Assembly (NCBI GenBank): GCA_902780635.1
Contig: CACZGH010000011.1
Coordinates: forward strand, 1 to 64,000
Direction of reading: 5' to 3'
From: an uncultured Prevotellaceae bacterium
GTDB lineage: Bacteria; Bacteroidota; Bacteroidia; Bacteroidales; Bacteroidaceae
DNA length: 64,000 nt
Shown here: positions 15,361-24,451 of the stretch, in pieces
Layout of the letters: each line of letters begins with the position of its first letter
Numbering within the stretch: the stretch's first letter is position 1
Notes under the pieces: model-generated
What the model was told of the DNA's origin: nothing
The model's database searches: none
What the model saw: only the letters and a program-made list of their open reading frames with translations
Program-made: the position numbers and the translations under genes

Positions 15361-16254
15361 TTACATTTTCAGGATTTGGTTGATGACGCTCTCCAGGGTT
15401 ACTGGCTTATACTTTGAAGGCACCTTGGTGACGGTGTCCCAGTCGCTGTCGGTTTTCAGTCCTTTCATGGTGATATTGACCAAGATAGACTTATTGCCCT
15501 TTGAAGTGGTGGTGTTGATGGAGATGCTTTGTTTGGTGGGGAATTGCTTGGCGCTGAGAGGTTTGAAGTCCTCATAAAGCCACTTGAGAGAAGACGTGTC
15601 TCTGTTGGTGCCCACGTATACTGCTGACGTCTGCTGGATGCGTCCTGAGTTTTTCTCTATCTGCCATGCGTACTTGATACGTCCCTCATGACGGGTGATG
15701 TCGTCATTGATGACATCAAACTTTGCCACCTGTTGCTCATCGACTATCTTTTGTCCGGGAGCGAACAACTGGTTGCGGAACAATGCCTGCAGGGAATAGA
15801 AATTGATGCCATTGCGCTGCAAGAAACTCACCTGGTCGTAGCCACTCTTGAGATACTGCTTGTGAAGGCGGTCCATAATGAGCACGGAGTCGCGAGTGAA
15901 CTCCATGCGCCCCACTTCCACCAATCCCATGGGGGTGAGCTGGATGCGTATCACCTCATCCTGCCGCATGCTGATCTTGCCACCTACGGTGACATCCTTG
16001 CTCCCCACTTTGATATTAAAATCGATGCTGCTGACGATATTGGGCGCTGTCACGGCATTGTCGCACACCCTCTGTATCAAGGCGGCATGAGCAGCAGCAA
16101 CAGCCGACTGTCCCTCTGTGTTGCCAGACGGTGTGGTGGGCGTCACGACGGCCGTTGGCTCCGTCTTGCTATCGGTGACGGCTTTTTTGCTGGATCCGCA
16201 CGCTGTCAACAAGATAGGGACGGAAACTATGATGATTTTATATACAAGTTTCAT
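15361..16254 (-). CDS. DUF4292-type lipoprotein
   Basis: The 297-residue protein has a lipoprotein signal with lipobox LLTAC (Cys19), a Thr/Ser-rich linker and a beta-rich domain (VGSKDVTVGGKISMRQDEVI, RIQLTPMGLVEVGRMEFTRD) typical of DUF4292, which resembles LolA/LolB-like lipid-binding folds. Its function is unknown. In Bacteroidetes it commonly lies between a TPR protein and an EnvC-type protein, as here, which suggests an envelope role. Its ATG overlaps the stop of the upstream TPR gene (ATGA), indicating translational coupling. Confidence 0.8.
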   Translation of the reverse strand: MKLVYKIIIVSVPILLTACGSSKKAVTDSKTEPTAVVTPTTPSGNTEGQSAVAAAHAALIQRVCDNAVTAPNIVSSIDFNIKVGSKDVTVGGKISMRQDEVIRIQLTPMGLVEVGRMEFTRDSVLIMDRLHKQYLKSGYDQVSFLQRNGINFYSLQALFRNQLFAPGQKIVDEQQVAKFDVINDDITRHEGRIKYAWQIEKNSGRIQQTSAVYVGTNRDTSSLKWLYEDFKPLSAKQFPTKQSISINTTTSKGNKSILVNITMKGLKTDSDWDTVTKVPSKYKPVTLESVINQILKM

Positions 16255-18032
16255 TTCTCTATGTATTTTTTTAGTTTTATTTTCCTCTGTAGCAGTGCGC
16301 AGTCATCGTCCTCATCGGCCATCTCGAGCGCTTTCTGCCAATATTCAAGACCCTTTTCTGGCTCATTGTTCATATAGTAAATGTCGCCGGCATGCTCTGT
16401 GATGACCATGCTGTGGGTGGTGTCGTTTTTCACGGCCTGGTCGATATAGATACGTGCCTCCTCATATCGTCCCTGCATGAAAAGTATCCAAGCGTAGGTG
16501 TCGAGATAAGTAGAGCTGTTGGGCTCTGCCTTGACGGTGCGATAACTCATCTGCTCGGCTTTAGGCAGGTCTTTGCCCTGCAGACTCAGATAGTAGGCAT
16601 AATTGTTAAGGCAGGGAATATTGTCAGGCTTCCACTGCAGGCAGCTGTCATAGGCTGCGAATGCCTCCTGCATAAAACCTTTCTCATGCAACAAGTCGCC
16701 CATGATCTCATAAAAATCGGAGACCAAGGCCGGATTGCTGTCGCTATTGATCTGGCTGACTCCCCTCCGGAAAGCATCGAGCGACTCGTCTTTCTCATCT
16801 TTCATGGAGTGTGCCAAGCCCAGGAAATAATAAAAGCCCATGTTGTCGGGGTTGTATTCCACTCCCGTCTTACTCAACTGTATGATACGGTCATAGTCTT
16901 TTGTTTTCCAGACAGACTGCAACAGTTCAAGACGTATGCCGGCATTGTCGGGCGCGATATCGAGTACGCGCTCAAAAGCCACATTGACAGTGTCTTCTGG
17001 CATCTGTTTAAGCGACATATAAGCAGCGCAAAGCTCTGCGATGTCAGCGTTTTTCTGCGGTTTCTCCAGCAGCCGCGCAAAAAGGTTGAGCACCTCGGTG
17101 CTGTCGCCCCGATTTTTCTCATTTTCGCTGATGACCTGACGGAGCAAGATGATTTTACTTTCGTTCTCTGTCTTATCGCTCATCAACAACGATTCGGTCT
17201 GCGCTTTGACCAGCGAGTCCATACCCTGTGTCTTATAGTAGTCGAGCAGCGACATCTGAGCCATCATATGGTCGGGCTCTTTCTTGAGCACTGCATGATA
17301 CTCGTTGAGCGCCTCTTTCTCCTTGCCATTCTGCAGGAGCCAGTTGCCGATCATCACACGGTAGTTGTAGTCATTGGGATGCTGGCGTGCCAGGTTGCAC
17401 AGTTCTTTGTATTCCTCCTTTTTCTTGCCCTGCTTGGAATACACCCGCATCCTTGAGAGAGTGATATCCTCAGAGGGACCGTCAATCATCTCCAGGCGAT
17501 GGAGCACATCGATCATGCCCTGATAATTCTTGTCTTGCTGATAGAGCTGCAGCAGTACTGTCAACACATCAGGACTGCCGGCATTGGCAGCGGCAAGCTG
17601 CTCATACACTTTTGTGGCTTTGGCATAGTCGCCGATTTTGATATAGGTCTGTCCAAGCCTTTCCTGATAGTTGTTATTGGTAGGACTAAGAGCCGCCGCA
17701 CGCTCCATGCACGAGAGCACGGTGGAGTCTTCTCCAAGCTCCACATAATAGGAAGACAACAAGAAATAAGTTTCTGCGGATGACGGATTGATCTCAAGGC
17801 AATGACGAAGCAGGTCGAAAGCCGCTGCATAATTGCCTTTCTCCTGCTGGCGCACAGCCTCCAAGTAGAAATAGCTGAACCGCCGCGCGTCATTGTCGCT
17901 CAGTCTCACCGTCACGACAGGTTGCGTCTGTACACGGCGCGGTTTTTTCCTCGCTTGTACACAGACGGTGACTGCCAGCAACAACGCCAGCAACATCATT
18001 CTCCAAAAACAGGTATGCTTGAATGTTGTCAT
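16251..18032 (-). CDS. Exported TPR-repeat protein
   Basis: The 593-residue protein has a signal peptide (MMLLALLLAVTVCVQA near residues 12-27) and about ten or more tetratricopeptide repeats filling the rest, for example SAETYFLLSSYYVELGEDS and NIPCLNNYAYYLSLQGKDLP. TPR arrays mediate protein-protein contacts. In this conserved operon it probably supports assembly of an outer-membrane or cell-wall complex. The start at ATG 18032 avoids overlap with dut; an ATG at 18068 would overlap dut by 29 nt. Its stop overlaps the DUF4292 start by 4 nt. Confidence 0.82.
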   Translation of the reverse strand: MTTFKHTCFWRMMLLALLLAVTVCVQARKKPRRVQTQPVVTVRLSDNDARRFSYFYLEAVRQQEKGNYAAAFDLLRHCLEINPSSAETYFLLSSYYVELGEDSTVLSCMERAAALSPTNNNYQERLGQTYIKIGDYAKATKVYEQLAAANAGSPDVLTVLLQLYQQDKNYQGMIDVLHRLEMIDGPSEDITLSRMRVYSKQGKKKEEYKELCNLARQHPNDYNYRVMIGNWLLQNGKEKEALNEYHAVLKKEPDHMMAQMSLLDYYKTQGMDSLVKAQTESLLMSDKTENESKIILLRQVISENEKNRGDSTEVLNLFARLLEKPQKNADIAELCAAYMSLKQMPEDTVNVAFERVLDIAPDNAGIRLELLQSVWKTKDYDRIIQLSKTGVEYNPDNMGFYYFLGLAHSMKDEKDESLDAFRRGVSQINSDSNPALVSDFYEIMGDLLHEKGFMQEAFAAYDSCLQWKPDNIPCLNNYAYYLSLQGKDLPKAEQMSYRTVKAEPNSSTYLDTYAWILFMQGRYEEARIYIDQAVKNDTTHSMVITEHAGDIYYMNNEPEKGLEYWQKALEMADEDDDCALLQRKIKLKKYIEK

Positions 18033-18039
18033 CCTACTC

Positions 18040-18477
18040 TTATTTGACCCCTGTATGTCCATATCCACCTTCGCCGCGCTCCGTCGTGTCGAGTTCTGTC
18101 ACCTCGACCATCTCTGCTTGCTCATGGCGCGCGATGATCATTTGTGCAATGCGCTCACCATCGTTGATAACAAAATCAGTATCCGACAAATTGACGAGCA
18201 ACACGCCCACCTCACCTCTGTAGTCGGCATCAATAGTGCCTGGTGAATTGAGTACCGTGATACCATGCTTGAGGGCCAGTCCGCTACGGGGCCTCACCTG
18301 TGCCTCAAATCCTTCTGGCAGCGCAATATGCAGTCCGGTGGGAATCAGTCGTCGCTGCATGGGATGCAGCACAACCGGTGTGTCAAGATTGGCGCGCAGA
18401 TCCATGCCGGCGCTCTGGGGTGTAGCGTATGCTGGCAGTTGCTGATGGCCTTTGTTGACAACTTTTATCTGAATCAT
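18040..18477 (-). CDS. dut: dUTP diphosphatase
   Basis: dUTPase hydrolyses dUTP to dUMP, keeping uracil out of DNA and supplying thymidylate synthesis. All five trimeric dUTPase motifs are visible in the 145 residues: [31 protein letters not shown] (with catalytic Asp), GERIAQMII and the C-terminal [10 protein letters not shown] loop. It is the first gene of the four-gene minus-strand operon, 7 nt ahead of the TPR gene. Confidence 0.97.
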   Translation of the reverse strand: MIQIKVVNKGHQQLPAYATPQSAGMDLRANLDTPVVLHPMQRRLIPTGLHIALPEGFEAQVRPRSGLALKHGITVLNSPGTIDADYRGEVGVLLVNLSDTDFVINDGERIAQMIIARHEQAEMVEVTELDTTERGEGGYGHTGVK

Positions 18478-18505
18478 ATGTATGAGTTGTTTGCGAAATG
18501 AGTTG

Positions 18506-18513
18506 CAAATTTA
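18506..18513 (-). promoter_or_regulatory. -7 box for the dut operon
   Basis: The minus strand reads TAAATTTG followed by C, 28 bp before the dut ATG, consistent with TAnnTTTG. Confidence 0.5.
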
Positions 18514-18620
18514 GTTATTTCTGCCCACATATTCTTATTTTTGCCTCAGAAAACACCTTTTTTATACAAATTTATGAAATAACGCCACCTACAACATCAA
18601 GGGTTTTGCCATTTTTTTTA

Positions 18621-18628
18621 TACTTTTG
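18621..18628 (+). promoter_or_regulatory. -7 box for the dGTPase gene
   Basis: TACTTTTG followed by C lies 22 bp before ATG 18651. It places the transcription start after the long upstream in-frame extension, supporting the shorter protein. Confidence 0.5.
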
Positions 18629-18650
18629 CATGAACATACATATCATGACC

Positions 18651-19988
18651 ATGAACTGGAAGCAACTCATCTCCAACAAGCGTTTAGGGCAAGAAGACCG
18701 GCATCCTGAGCGGCACGACGACCGCTCGGAATTCAAGCGTGACAGCGACCGTCTGGTGTTCTCCGCCCCTTTCCGCCGTTTGCAAAACAAGACACAAGTA
18801 TTCCCACTACCGGGCAGTGTGTTTGTGCACAACCGTCTCACCCACAGCATAGAAGTGTCAAGTGTGGGCATGTCACTGGGCAACGATGTGGCTCATCGGC
18901 TGATTAAGAGACACCCTGCACTAAAAGACACGCTTTTCGAGGAGATTGGCACGATTGTCTCTGCCGCTTGCCTGGCTCATGACATGGGTAATCCTCCTTT
19001 CGGCCATTCCGGCGAAAAAGCCATGCAGACTTATTTCTCCGAGAGCAAAGGCAGTTATCTGAAAGAGCGGCTCACCCCCGCTTTCTGGAGCGACATCACC
19101 CATTTTGAGGGCAATGCCAACGCCTTCCGTCTGCTTACCCATCGGTTTAAAGGACGTCGTGACGGTGGGTTTGTGCTCACCTACTCAACTCTGGCTTCTA
19201 TCGTGAAATACCCCTTCTCTTCCCTGGCCGCCGGCAAGAAAGGGAAGTTTGGCTTCTTTGAGTCAGAGCAAGACATTTACCTCAGGATAGCCAATGAACT
19301 GGGTATCAAACAGCTGTCGGCGCCTGGTGAGCCTTTGCGGTATGCCCGCTACCCACTGGTATACTTAGTGGAGGCTGCCGATGACATCTGCTATGAGATC
19401 ATGGACATAGAGGACGCCCATAAATTGCATATCCTGTCATTTGCCGAGACAGAAGAGCTGCTCCTTGGCTTTTTTGACCCGGCGACCCAAACCCACATGC
19501 GTAAGAGAGTGCAGGATGAGGGTATCACTGACAACAATGAGAAAGTGGTGTATATGCGTGCCTGTGTCATCGGCCTTTTGGAGCATGAGTGTGTGGATGT
19601 GTTTGTCGGCCATGAGCAGGAAATACTGGACGGCACGTTTGAAGGCAGTCTGATCGATCACATCTCGCCCATTCCCCTCGCAGCATACAAGAGGTGTGTA
19701 GCCTTGTCACGCAAACGCATCTATAACAGCAAGCCTGTGTTGGATGTGGAATTGTCGGGTTATAAAATCATCGAGACACTGATGGAAAAGATGGTGGAAG
19801 CTGCTGTCTATCCCGAACGTTTTTACTCCCGCCAGTTGCTGCAACGAGTGAGCAGCCAATATGACATCGGTTCAGACCAACTAGAGACCCGCATCATGGC
19901 CGCCATCGACTACATCAGTGGCATGACAGACGTCTATGCACTGGACATCTATCAGAAAATCAATGGCATCTCACTGCCTATTGTTTGA
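18651..19988 (+). CDS. dgt: dNTP triphosphohydrolase (dGTPase-like, HD domain)
   Basis: The 445-residue enzyme is predicted to cleave dGTP (or other dNTPs) to the nucleoside and triphosphate. HD-domain metal ligands are visible in HNRLTHSIEV and AACLAHDMGNPPFGHSGE, with a later Asp in EAADDICYEIMD. The N-terminal RDSDRLVFSAPFRRLQNKTQ is characteristic of the dGTPase family. The ATG at 18651 (MNWKQLISNKR) was chosen because the promoter box lies just upstream; ATG 18645 is equally possible, and the 150-nt upstream extension is not protein-like. It is divergent from dut, giving a dNTP-pool pair. Confidence 0.9.
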   Translation: MNWKQLISNKRLGQEDRHPERHDDRSEFKRDSDRLVFSAPFRRLQNKTQVFPLPGSVFVHNRLTHSIEVSSVGMSLGNDVAHRLIKRHPALKDTLFEEIGTIVSAACLAHDMGNPPFGHSGEKAMQTYFSESKGSYLKERLTPAFWSDITHFEGNANAFRLLTHRFKGRRDGGFVLTYSTLASIVKYPFSSLAAGKKGKFGFFESEQDIYLRIANELGIKQLSAPGEPLRYARYPLVYLVEAADDICYEIMDIEDAHKLHILSFAETEELLLGFFDPATQTHMRKRVQDEGITDNNEKVVYMRACVIGLLEHECVDVFVGHEQEILDGTFEGSLIDHISPIPLAAYKRCVALSRKRIYNSKPVLDVELSGYKIIETLMEKMVEAAVYPERFYSRQLLQRVSSQYDIGSDQLETRIMAAIDYISGMTDVYALDIYQKINGISLPIV

Positions 19989-20011
19989 TTTCAACTCTCA
20001 TAAGTAGGGAG

Positions 20012-20043
20012 GAGTTGAGGAGTTAAGGAGTTAAGGAGTTAAG
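20012..20043. repeat. Four-unit GAGTTRAG octamer array
   Basis: Four phased units (GAGTTGAG then three GAGTTAAG) lie between the convergent dGTPase and beta-helix genes. It has the same family and copy number as the arrays at 110, 48315 and 48364. Confidence 0.9.
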
Positions 20044-20046
20044 CCA

Positions 20047-22596
20047 TTACTCATCTATTCTTAACGTGAGATGATGAAGCATGGTGGTGCTCTCACCGCA
20101 AGAACCTGTATGCTGAAGACAGAAACCACCGAAAGTAGATGCCTCGACTGAAGCCTTCAGATGAACGGAAGTATGCAGCGCGGGGTCATCAGGCTGTGTC
20201 AGAGGTGTGTCGGTAGAAACGTGGGCGGTCAATTCCCCTTTAGTGTATCTCACGACGATATGACACCCTGTGCGGTAGCAGACAGCGCTGACTGGCTCCG
20301 TAAGAGGTGTCACCTTTCCCTGGTCGTATCTCACGAGATAGAAGTCTACCGCCTTGGCATACTTCACGGTGCGGATGATGCGCAAACCATAGCCCGACAG
20401 TGTGCGTGTATCGAATTTGAGGCAGATATCCATATACTGTCCGGTGGCACTGCCAAAACCCTGCCCTGCCGTCTTGGTGGGATCGACATCAAGCCTCACC
20501 TCCATATCGCCATAGTCACCCGTGAGAGGTGTGTACATCAGTCGTGCTCCACGCTGTGCCTGCAAGAGTCCTCTGCCGACAGCACCATTGAAACCCTCGC
20601 CATACTCCCACATCGGCTTGTTGCGGTCGAAAGTCCATGGAAACTCCTCTGTGTCAGCAGGTTTATATCCATCGACTGTCCAGAAGCCCTCCTTGACAAG
20701 AGGTTGCCACTGGCATGGGAAATCATGGAAGTCGGTCTCCACCACCTGAGGGGCTAGAGGATCTAGAGGGGCTAGATGATCTAGAGGGTCTAGATGATCT
20801 AGAGGGTCTAGACTATCTAGAGATTCTAGAGATTCTAGAGGTTTGGGATAGATGGCCGTTTTCATCTCCCCGTAAGGGCTTCGAGCATGCCGTGGGCGTA
20901 TGGACGCCATCAGATACTTTCCCCGGTTCTCCGGTTTGATTTTCCAACCCCTTTCAGGACTATCGTGGCTCACCGCCACAGGTATCGCCCCCATGCCACT
21001 CTTGTCTGATGAGAGATACCAGGTGATGTCTGACTCATCTCGATGACCTGCAGGTGTGTAAGTGTAAACCAAATGCGCGGAGTCGCCCTTGATGATGATT
21101 TTGGGTGCGGTTCTCCACACTGGCGCTGGCAGGTCACGACCCTTTAGGATCAGCACGGCAGCCCCTTCGAGCCCTTCATCTGTCGTGGCTGTGACGCAGC
21201 ACAGCAATGGGTCGTCGCCATCATAAGTTGAGGTGACACTGCATGAGCCATCATCCCGCTCCTCCAATGTGACGAAATCGGCCAAATCGGGCTGAACAGT
21301 CCACGTCAGTGGGCGGGCTTCCAAAGATGGGTATCCGCTATGTCGTATCTGCCTGGAAGTGAGCACGATAGGGTCTCCACCTGCTTTGACTGTGTCCCGT
21401 TCTGGATGGATCTTTATACTGGTATTGAAAAGACTCGTGTCCTGCCCTTTGGTCATCTCCATTGGAGCCCATCCGTCAGGTCCGGCTAAGAGTGCATTGA
21501 CGTTATAAACATCTTTTGAAGGGCGGAAATGTTGTAAAAGTTTTTTGTTCTCAATATTCACTGTCACACCTGCATATTTCCCTTCTATCGACAGAGGTTT
21601 TCCATTGAGGGTGACACCACTCTGATAGCAACGAAGCGAGGAAGAAGGATAAGGTGCCCATCCTATTTTAACATCCTTTGATACAGAGTGAAAACGGCAG
21701 TCAATCAGCGTCAGCGGCCCTGCCTGCTTGCAAAAATAGTGCTGTCGGCTCTCTCCTGTCAGATAGATGTCACAATCGAGTAGCACAGCCCCTGCAGGAT
21801 GGGTGGTATAGAAAGGCTTTTGTCCATAAAATTCAAAGTCACAATGTAGGTATACACCATTGCCTGTCAAGGCATCATCGGTACACTCGAAGTGGCAATC
21901 GTCGAATAGTATACGCCGTGCTCCATTGAGTGGATTCATGTTGAGTCGGCTGACAAACCTCACATTACGAGCCACGACTTTGTCGCCATGGCAATATGCC
22001 ACGTGCGCCTGCGTGATGGCAGACGAGCGGCGTGGCCGGTTTTTTTGAGGATTGCGTGGATAGACCAGGTCGACATTACAATAATTGCCCATCGTCAGAT
22101 TACTGACTTCCAATCCGTCACCCCAGAAGTCAAACATGGTGAAGTTGCCCACTGCTCCTTGCGTCTGTCCACGTTGCGATGCCAGCACCACATCATGTGC
22201 ATCAGGCGAAAGCCCTGCCAGATGCAGATACTGACATTTCACCACCATGCCAAAAGGCTCTCTCCCATTTTTTCCTATGGCCACTGTCGGGTCATCGGGG
22301 TCATCCACCCAATACACATCAGGTGCGATAAAGACGGTCATAGGTTGTTCGGGGGTACCGTCTATCACATGTAGCATAGCCTCCTGGAAGTGGCGATATA
22401 TGTATGGATTGGATGATGCGGCTGCGTCATCGAGCGTACCGTCGACCAAGAGATGGTACTGGTCGAGGGGATAGGTCACACCTCTGTATTCGAAACTATT
22501 GCTGCCTATAAAAAGCATGTCATTGCCGGCAGAGGCCGACAATGACATGAATATCATCACTTGCAAAAGCAGTGATATTGCTTTTTGCATGTTCAT
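20047..22596 (-). CDS. Secreted right-handed beta-helix protein (pectin-lyase-like fold)
   Basis: The 849-residue exported protein has a signal peptide (AISLLLQVMIFMSLSASAG). Residues about 60-340 show short repeated strands with Asn/Asp/His turns (VSNLTMGNYCNVDLVYPRNP, ARNVRFVSRLNMNP, LFDDCHFECTDDALTG), typical of parallel beta-helix carbohydrate-active or lyase-like proteins. An Ig-like region and a C-terminal lectin-like beta domain (about 640-849) follow, separated by a ten-fold Leu-x-x repeat encoded by the CTAGA nonamer array. ATG 22596 overlaps the glsB stop (TGATG), so it is translationally coupled to the lipid genes. A carbohydrate substrate is likely but unidentified. Confidence 0.72.
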   Translation of the reverse strand: MNMQKAISLLLQVMIFMSLSASAGNDMLFIGSNSFEYRGVTYPLDQYHLLVDGTLDDAAASSNPYIYRHFQEAMLHVIDGTPEQPMTVFIAPDVYWVDDPDDPTVAIGKNGREPFGMVVKCQYLHLAGLSPDAHDVVLASQRGQTQGAVGNFTMFDFWGDGLEVSNLTMGNYCNVDLVYPRNPQKNRPRRSSAITQAHVAYCHGDKVVARNVRFVSRLNMNPLNGARRILFDDCHFECTDDALTGNGVYLHCDFEFYGQKPFYTTHPAGAVLLDCDIYLTGESRQHYFCKQAGPLTLIDCRFHSVSKDVKIGWAPYPSSSLRCYQSGVTLNGKPLSIEGKYAGVTVNIENKKLLQHFRPSKDVYNVNALLAGPDGWAPMEMTKGQDTSLFNTSIKIHPERDTVKAGGDPIVLTSRQIRHSGYPSLEARPLTWTVQPDLADFVTLEERDDGSCSVTSTYDGDDPLLCCVTATTDEGLEGAAVLILKGRDLPAPVWRTAPKIIIKGDSAHLVYTYTPAGHRDESDITWYLSSDKSGMGAIPVAVSHDSPERGWKIKPENRGKYLMASIRPRHARSPYGEMKTAIYPKPLESLESLDSLDPLDHLDPLDHLAPLDPLAPQVVETDFHDFPCQWQPLVKEGFWTVDGYKPADTEEFPWTFDRNKPMWEYGEGFNGAVGRGLLQAQRGARLMYTPLTGDYGDMEVRLDVDPTKTAGQGFGSATGQYMDICLKFDTRTLSGYGLRIIRTVKYAKAVDFYLVRYDQGKVTPLTEPVSAVCYRTGCHIVVRYTKGELTAHVSTDTPLTQPDDPALHTSVHLKASVEASTFGGFCLQHTGSCGESTTMLHHLTLRIDE
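20754..20843 (-). repeat. In-frame CTAGA nonamer array inside a coding sequence
   Basis: Ten perfectly phased 9-bp units, all beginning CTAGA and nine ending in T, encode ten Leu-(Glu/Asp/Ala)-(Ser/Pro/His) triplets in the beta-helix protein (LESLESLDSLDPLDHLDP and on). It is the same repeat family as the array after prfB, read in a different frame so that TAG is not in frame. Confidence 0.95.
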
Positions 22597-23603
22597 CACA
22601 GCTGTTTTTTCGCTACATTACTGTAAATCATCTTTGCCATATCTCCAGATGACACATTCAAGATGTCAGGATTCTCTGTCACGAAAGAGTCGATATGTCT
22701 TTTACGTTTCTGCTCCAATATCTCATCCACCGCAATCAGGATGCCGGTCTCCTCCACGTCGCCAAAACCGTCGTTGATGGCAGTTCCAAACATTTTCATG
22801 GTAGGGCTCAGACCCATATATGCATTGACCAGAGGTGGGATGTTGATACCCAGTTTTCGGATCTCCGTGTTGAGAATCTTGTAATCCTCACGCAGTGAAT
22901 CCTGGTTGAGGATAGCGGCCAGTTCGTTAACGTCGGTCTCTATCTTCAATGGTTTCATGGGGATGATCAGGTTATCTTTGTCACTGAAATGCTTGTTCAG
23001 GAAATAGAGGATCATGTCACGCCCCTTACGGATGTAGGAGGGATACATGGTCATCTTTCCAAAGAAATACTTCACATCAGGCATAATGACCGTCAGGGCA
23101 CCAAGGCCATCCCATAAATTGTCGAGTGCGAAGAGGCTTTTTGAGCCCATCTTGCTGCTCTGGTAGGGCAAAGTGACGTAGGAACGTGCCAGTTCGACAG
23201 TCTGCGGCAAATATTCTTTGATAAATTTTTCAGAGAAATGAAACAAATGGCTGGTGGCCAGAATCGGTTGTCCATTCTTGTCGAAATCAACCTCTGTGCC
23301 CAGTTTGAAACGATAGCCACCGATGATTTCCTCTTCTTCCGGATTCCATACCAGCAACTGCTTATAGCAATTGTCCATCAGGTCGAACTCGTCCAAGTCG
23401 AGTTCTTTGCCTGTACCTCCACCGGCCGCGCGAAAAACCTCCTCGCGCTGCCGTCCGATTTCCCTGACGACATTGGGTGAGTCATGGATATCGACGATAA
23501 AGATTTTGTTATGACTTTTGTTGGTCATCCGCAACTGCTTATCGGGTGTCAGCTCACTTTTAAGCAGTTCTTTGTCTACGGGAGGGATAATAGGTTGATC
23601 CAT
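22596..23603 (-). CDS. glsB: Glycine N-acyltransferase of glycine-lipid synthesis (GlsB)
   Basis: In Bacteroides, GlsB transfers a 3-hydroxy fatty acid to the amine of glycine, the first step toward glycine lipids. The family resembles the ornithine-lipid enzyme OlsB. The 335-residue protein has the expected GNAT-like core (REEVFRAAGGGTGKELDLDE, DNCYKQLLVWN, IIGGYRFKLG, ELARSYVTLPYQSS) followed by a helical C-terminal half. It lies 17 nt downstream of the glsA homologue on the same strand, matching the known pairing of these genes. The identification rests on family resemblance and neighbour order. A general hemolysin-type acyltransferase is the alternative. Confidence 0.82.
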   Translation of the reverse strand: MDQPIIPPVDKELLKSELTPDKQLRMTNKSHNKIFIVDIHDSPNVVREIGRQREEVFRAAGGGTGKELDLDEFDLMDNCYKQLLVWNPEEEEIIGGYRFKLGTEVDFDKNGQPILATSHLFHFSEKFIKEYLPQTVELARSYVTLPYQSSKMGSKSLFALDNLWDGLGALTVIMPDVKYFFGKMTMYPSYIRKGRDMILYFLNKHFSDKDNLIIPMKPLKIETDVNELAAILNQDSLREDYKILNTEIRKLGINIPPLVNAYMGLSPTMKMFGTAINDGFGDVEETGILIAVDEILEQKRKRHIDSFVTENPDILNVSSGDMAKMIYSNVAKKQL

Positions 23604-23620
23604 GGTGTGATAGATGTTTT

Positions 23621-24451
23621 TTATTTGAGTTCATAGACTTTGTCCTGAACATATTGTGCCCATTGGGCCGGAGTTTTTGACTTGTCGAAAGTTTGCCATG
23701 GTATGGGTTTGCCGATGGTCACTTTAAACGTCTTATGCACATTCTTGTACATCTCGTCGACGAGGAACAGCATGGCTATATTGAACTTAATACCCAGCCG
23801 TTTGCAGAGATTGGCTACCCGGTAGAAGAAGTCGGAATTCTTGCCACTGAAGTGAATGGGCACGACATCCCGGTGCGTCTCAACACTCTTAGATACGAAC
23901 GTCTTTTTCCAGGCCAAGTCACGTATCTGCCCATTTGTCTTTCTGGAGCAAAGTCCCGCCGGGAACATCAGCATGTGGCTGTCGCTCTTGAAACCTGCGT
24001 TGACCATGGCTGGGAAATTGCGGCTTTGTGAACCGGTCTTGTTGATGGGGATACAAAGTGGGGCCAGCCCTGGGAGGTTCATCAGCAAGTCATTGACCAA
24101 GTATTTGAAATTGCCGTCATAATGCCTTCCGATCACAGCACCAAGGGCGACACCGTCTTCCCCTCCAAGAGGGTGATTGCTCACAAAGGTGTAGAGCCGG
24201 CCGTCATCTTTTGAAGGCAGGTTTTCCTTGCCCTCTATGACCAAGGTCATGTCGAGATATCTCACACACTCTTCCAGCCAGTCGACTCCCATCTTGTCAC
24301 GTGATTCCCACAGGAATCGGTTGACCTCATCCTGATGAACGATGTGTTTGAGCCATTTACGGACAAAGGCAGGTACGTATTTAGCCTTTGGTCCCATTTT
24401 CTCACCTATGATTTTGTCGATATCGATTGTTTTCTCTGTGATCTCAGTCAT
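23621..24451 (-). CDS. glsA: O-acyltransferase of glycine-lipid synthesis (GlsA)
   Basis: GlsA adds a second fatty acid to the hydroxyl of N-acyl glycine. The 276-residue protein is a PlsC-type acyltransferase. The catalytic box reads SNHPLGGEDG with His93 and Asp99, an H-x5-D variant instead of the usual H-x4-D, as seen in this subfamily. A second motif, MFPAGLCSRKTNG, binds the phosphate or carboxylate end. It is first gene of the glsA-glsB-beta-helix unit and lies divergent from the division cluster. OlsA-like activity on another amino-acid lipid is possible. Confidence 0.82.
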   Translation of the reverse strand: MTEITEKTIDIDKIIGEKMGPKAKYVPAFVRKWLKHIVHQDEVNRFLWESRDKMGVDWLEECVRYLDMTLVIEGKENLPSKDDGRLYTFVSNHPLGGEDGVALGAVIGRHYDGNFKYLVNDLLMNLPGLAPLCIPINKTGSQSRNFPAMVNAGFKSDSHMLMFPAGLCSRKTNGQIRDLAWKKTFVSKSVETHRDVVPIHFSGKNSDFFYRVANLCKRLGIKFNIAMLFLVDEMYKNVHKTFKVTIGKPIPWQTFDKSKTPAQWAQYVQDKVYELK

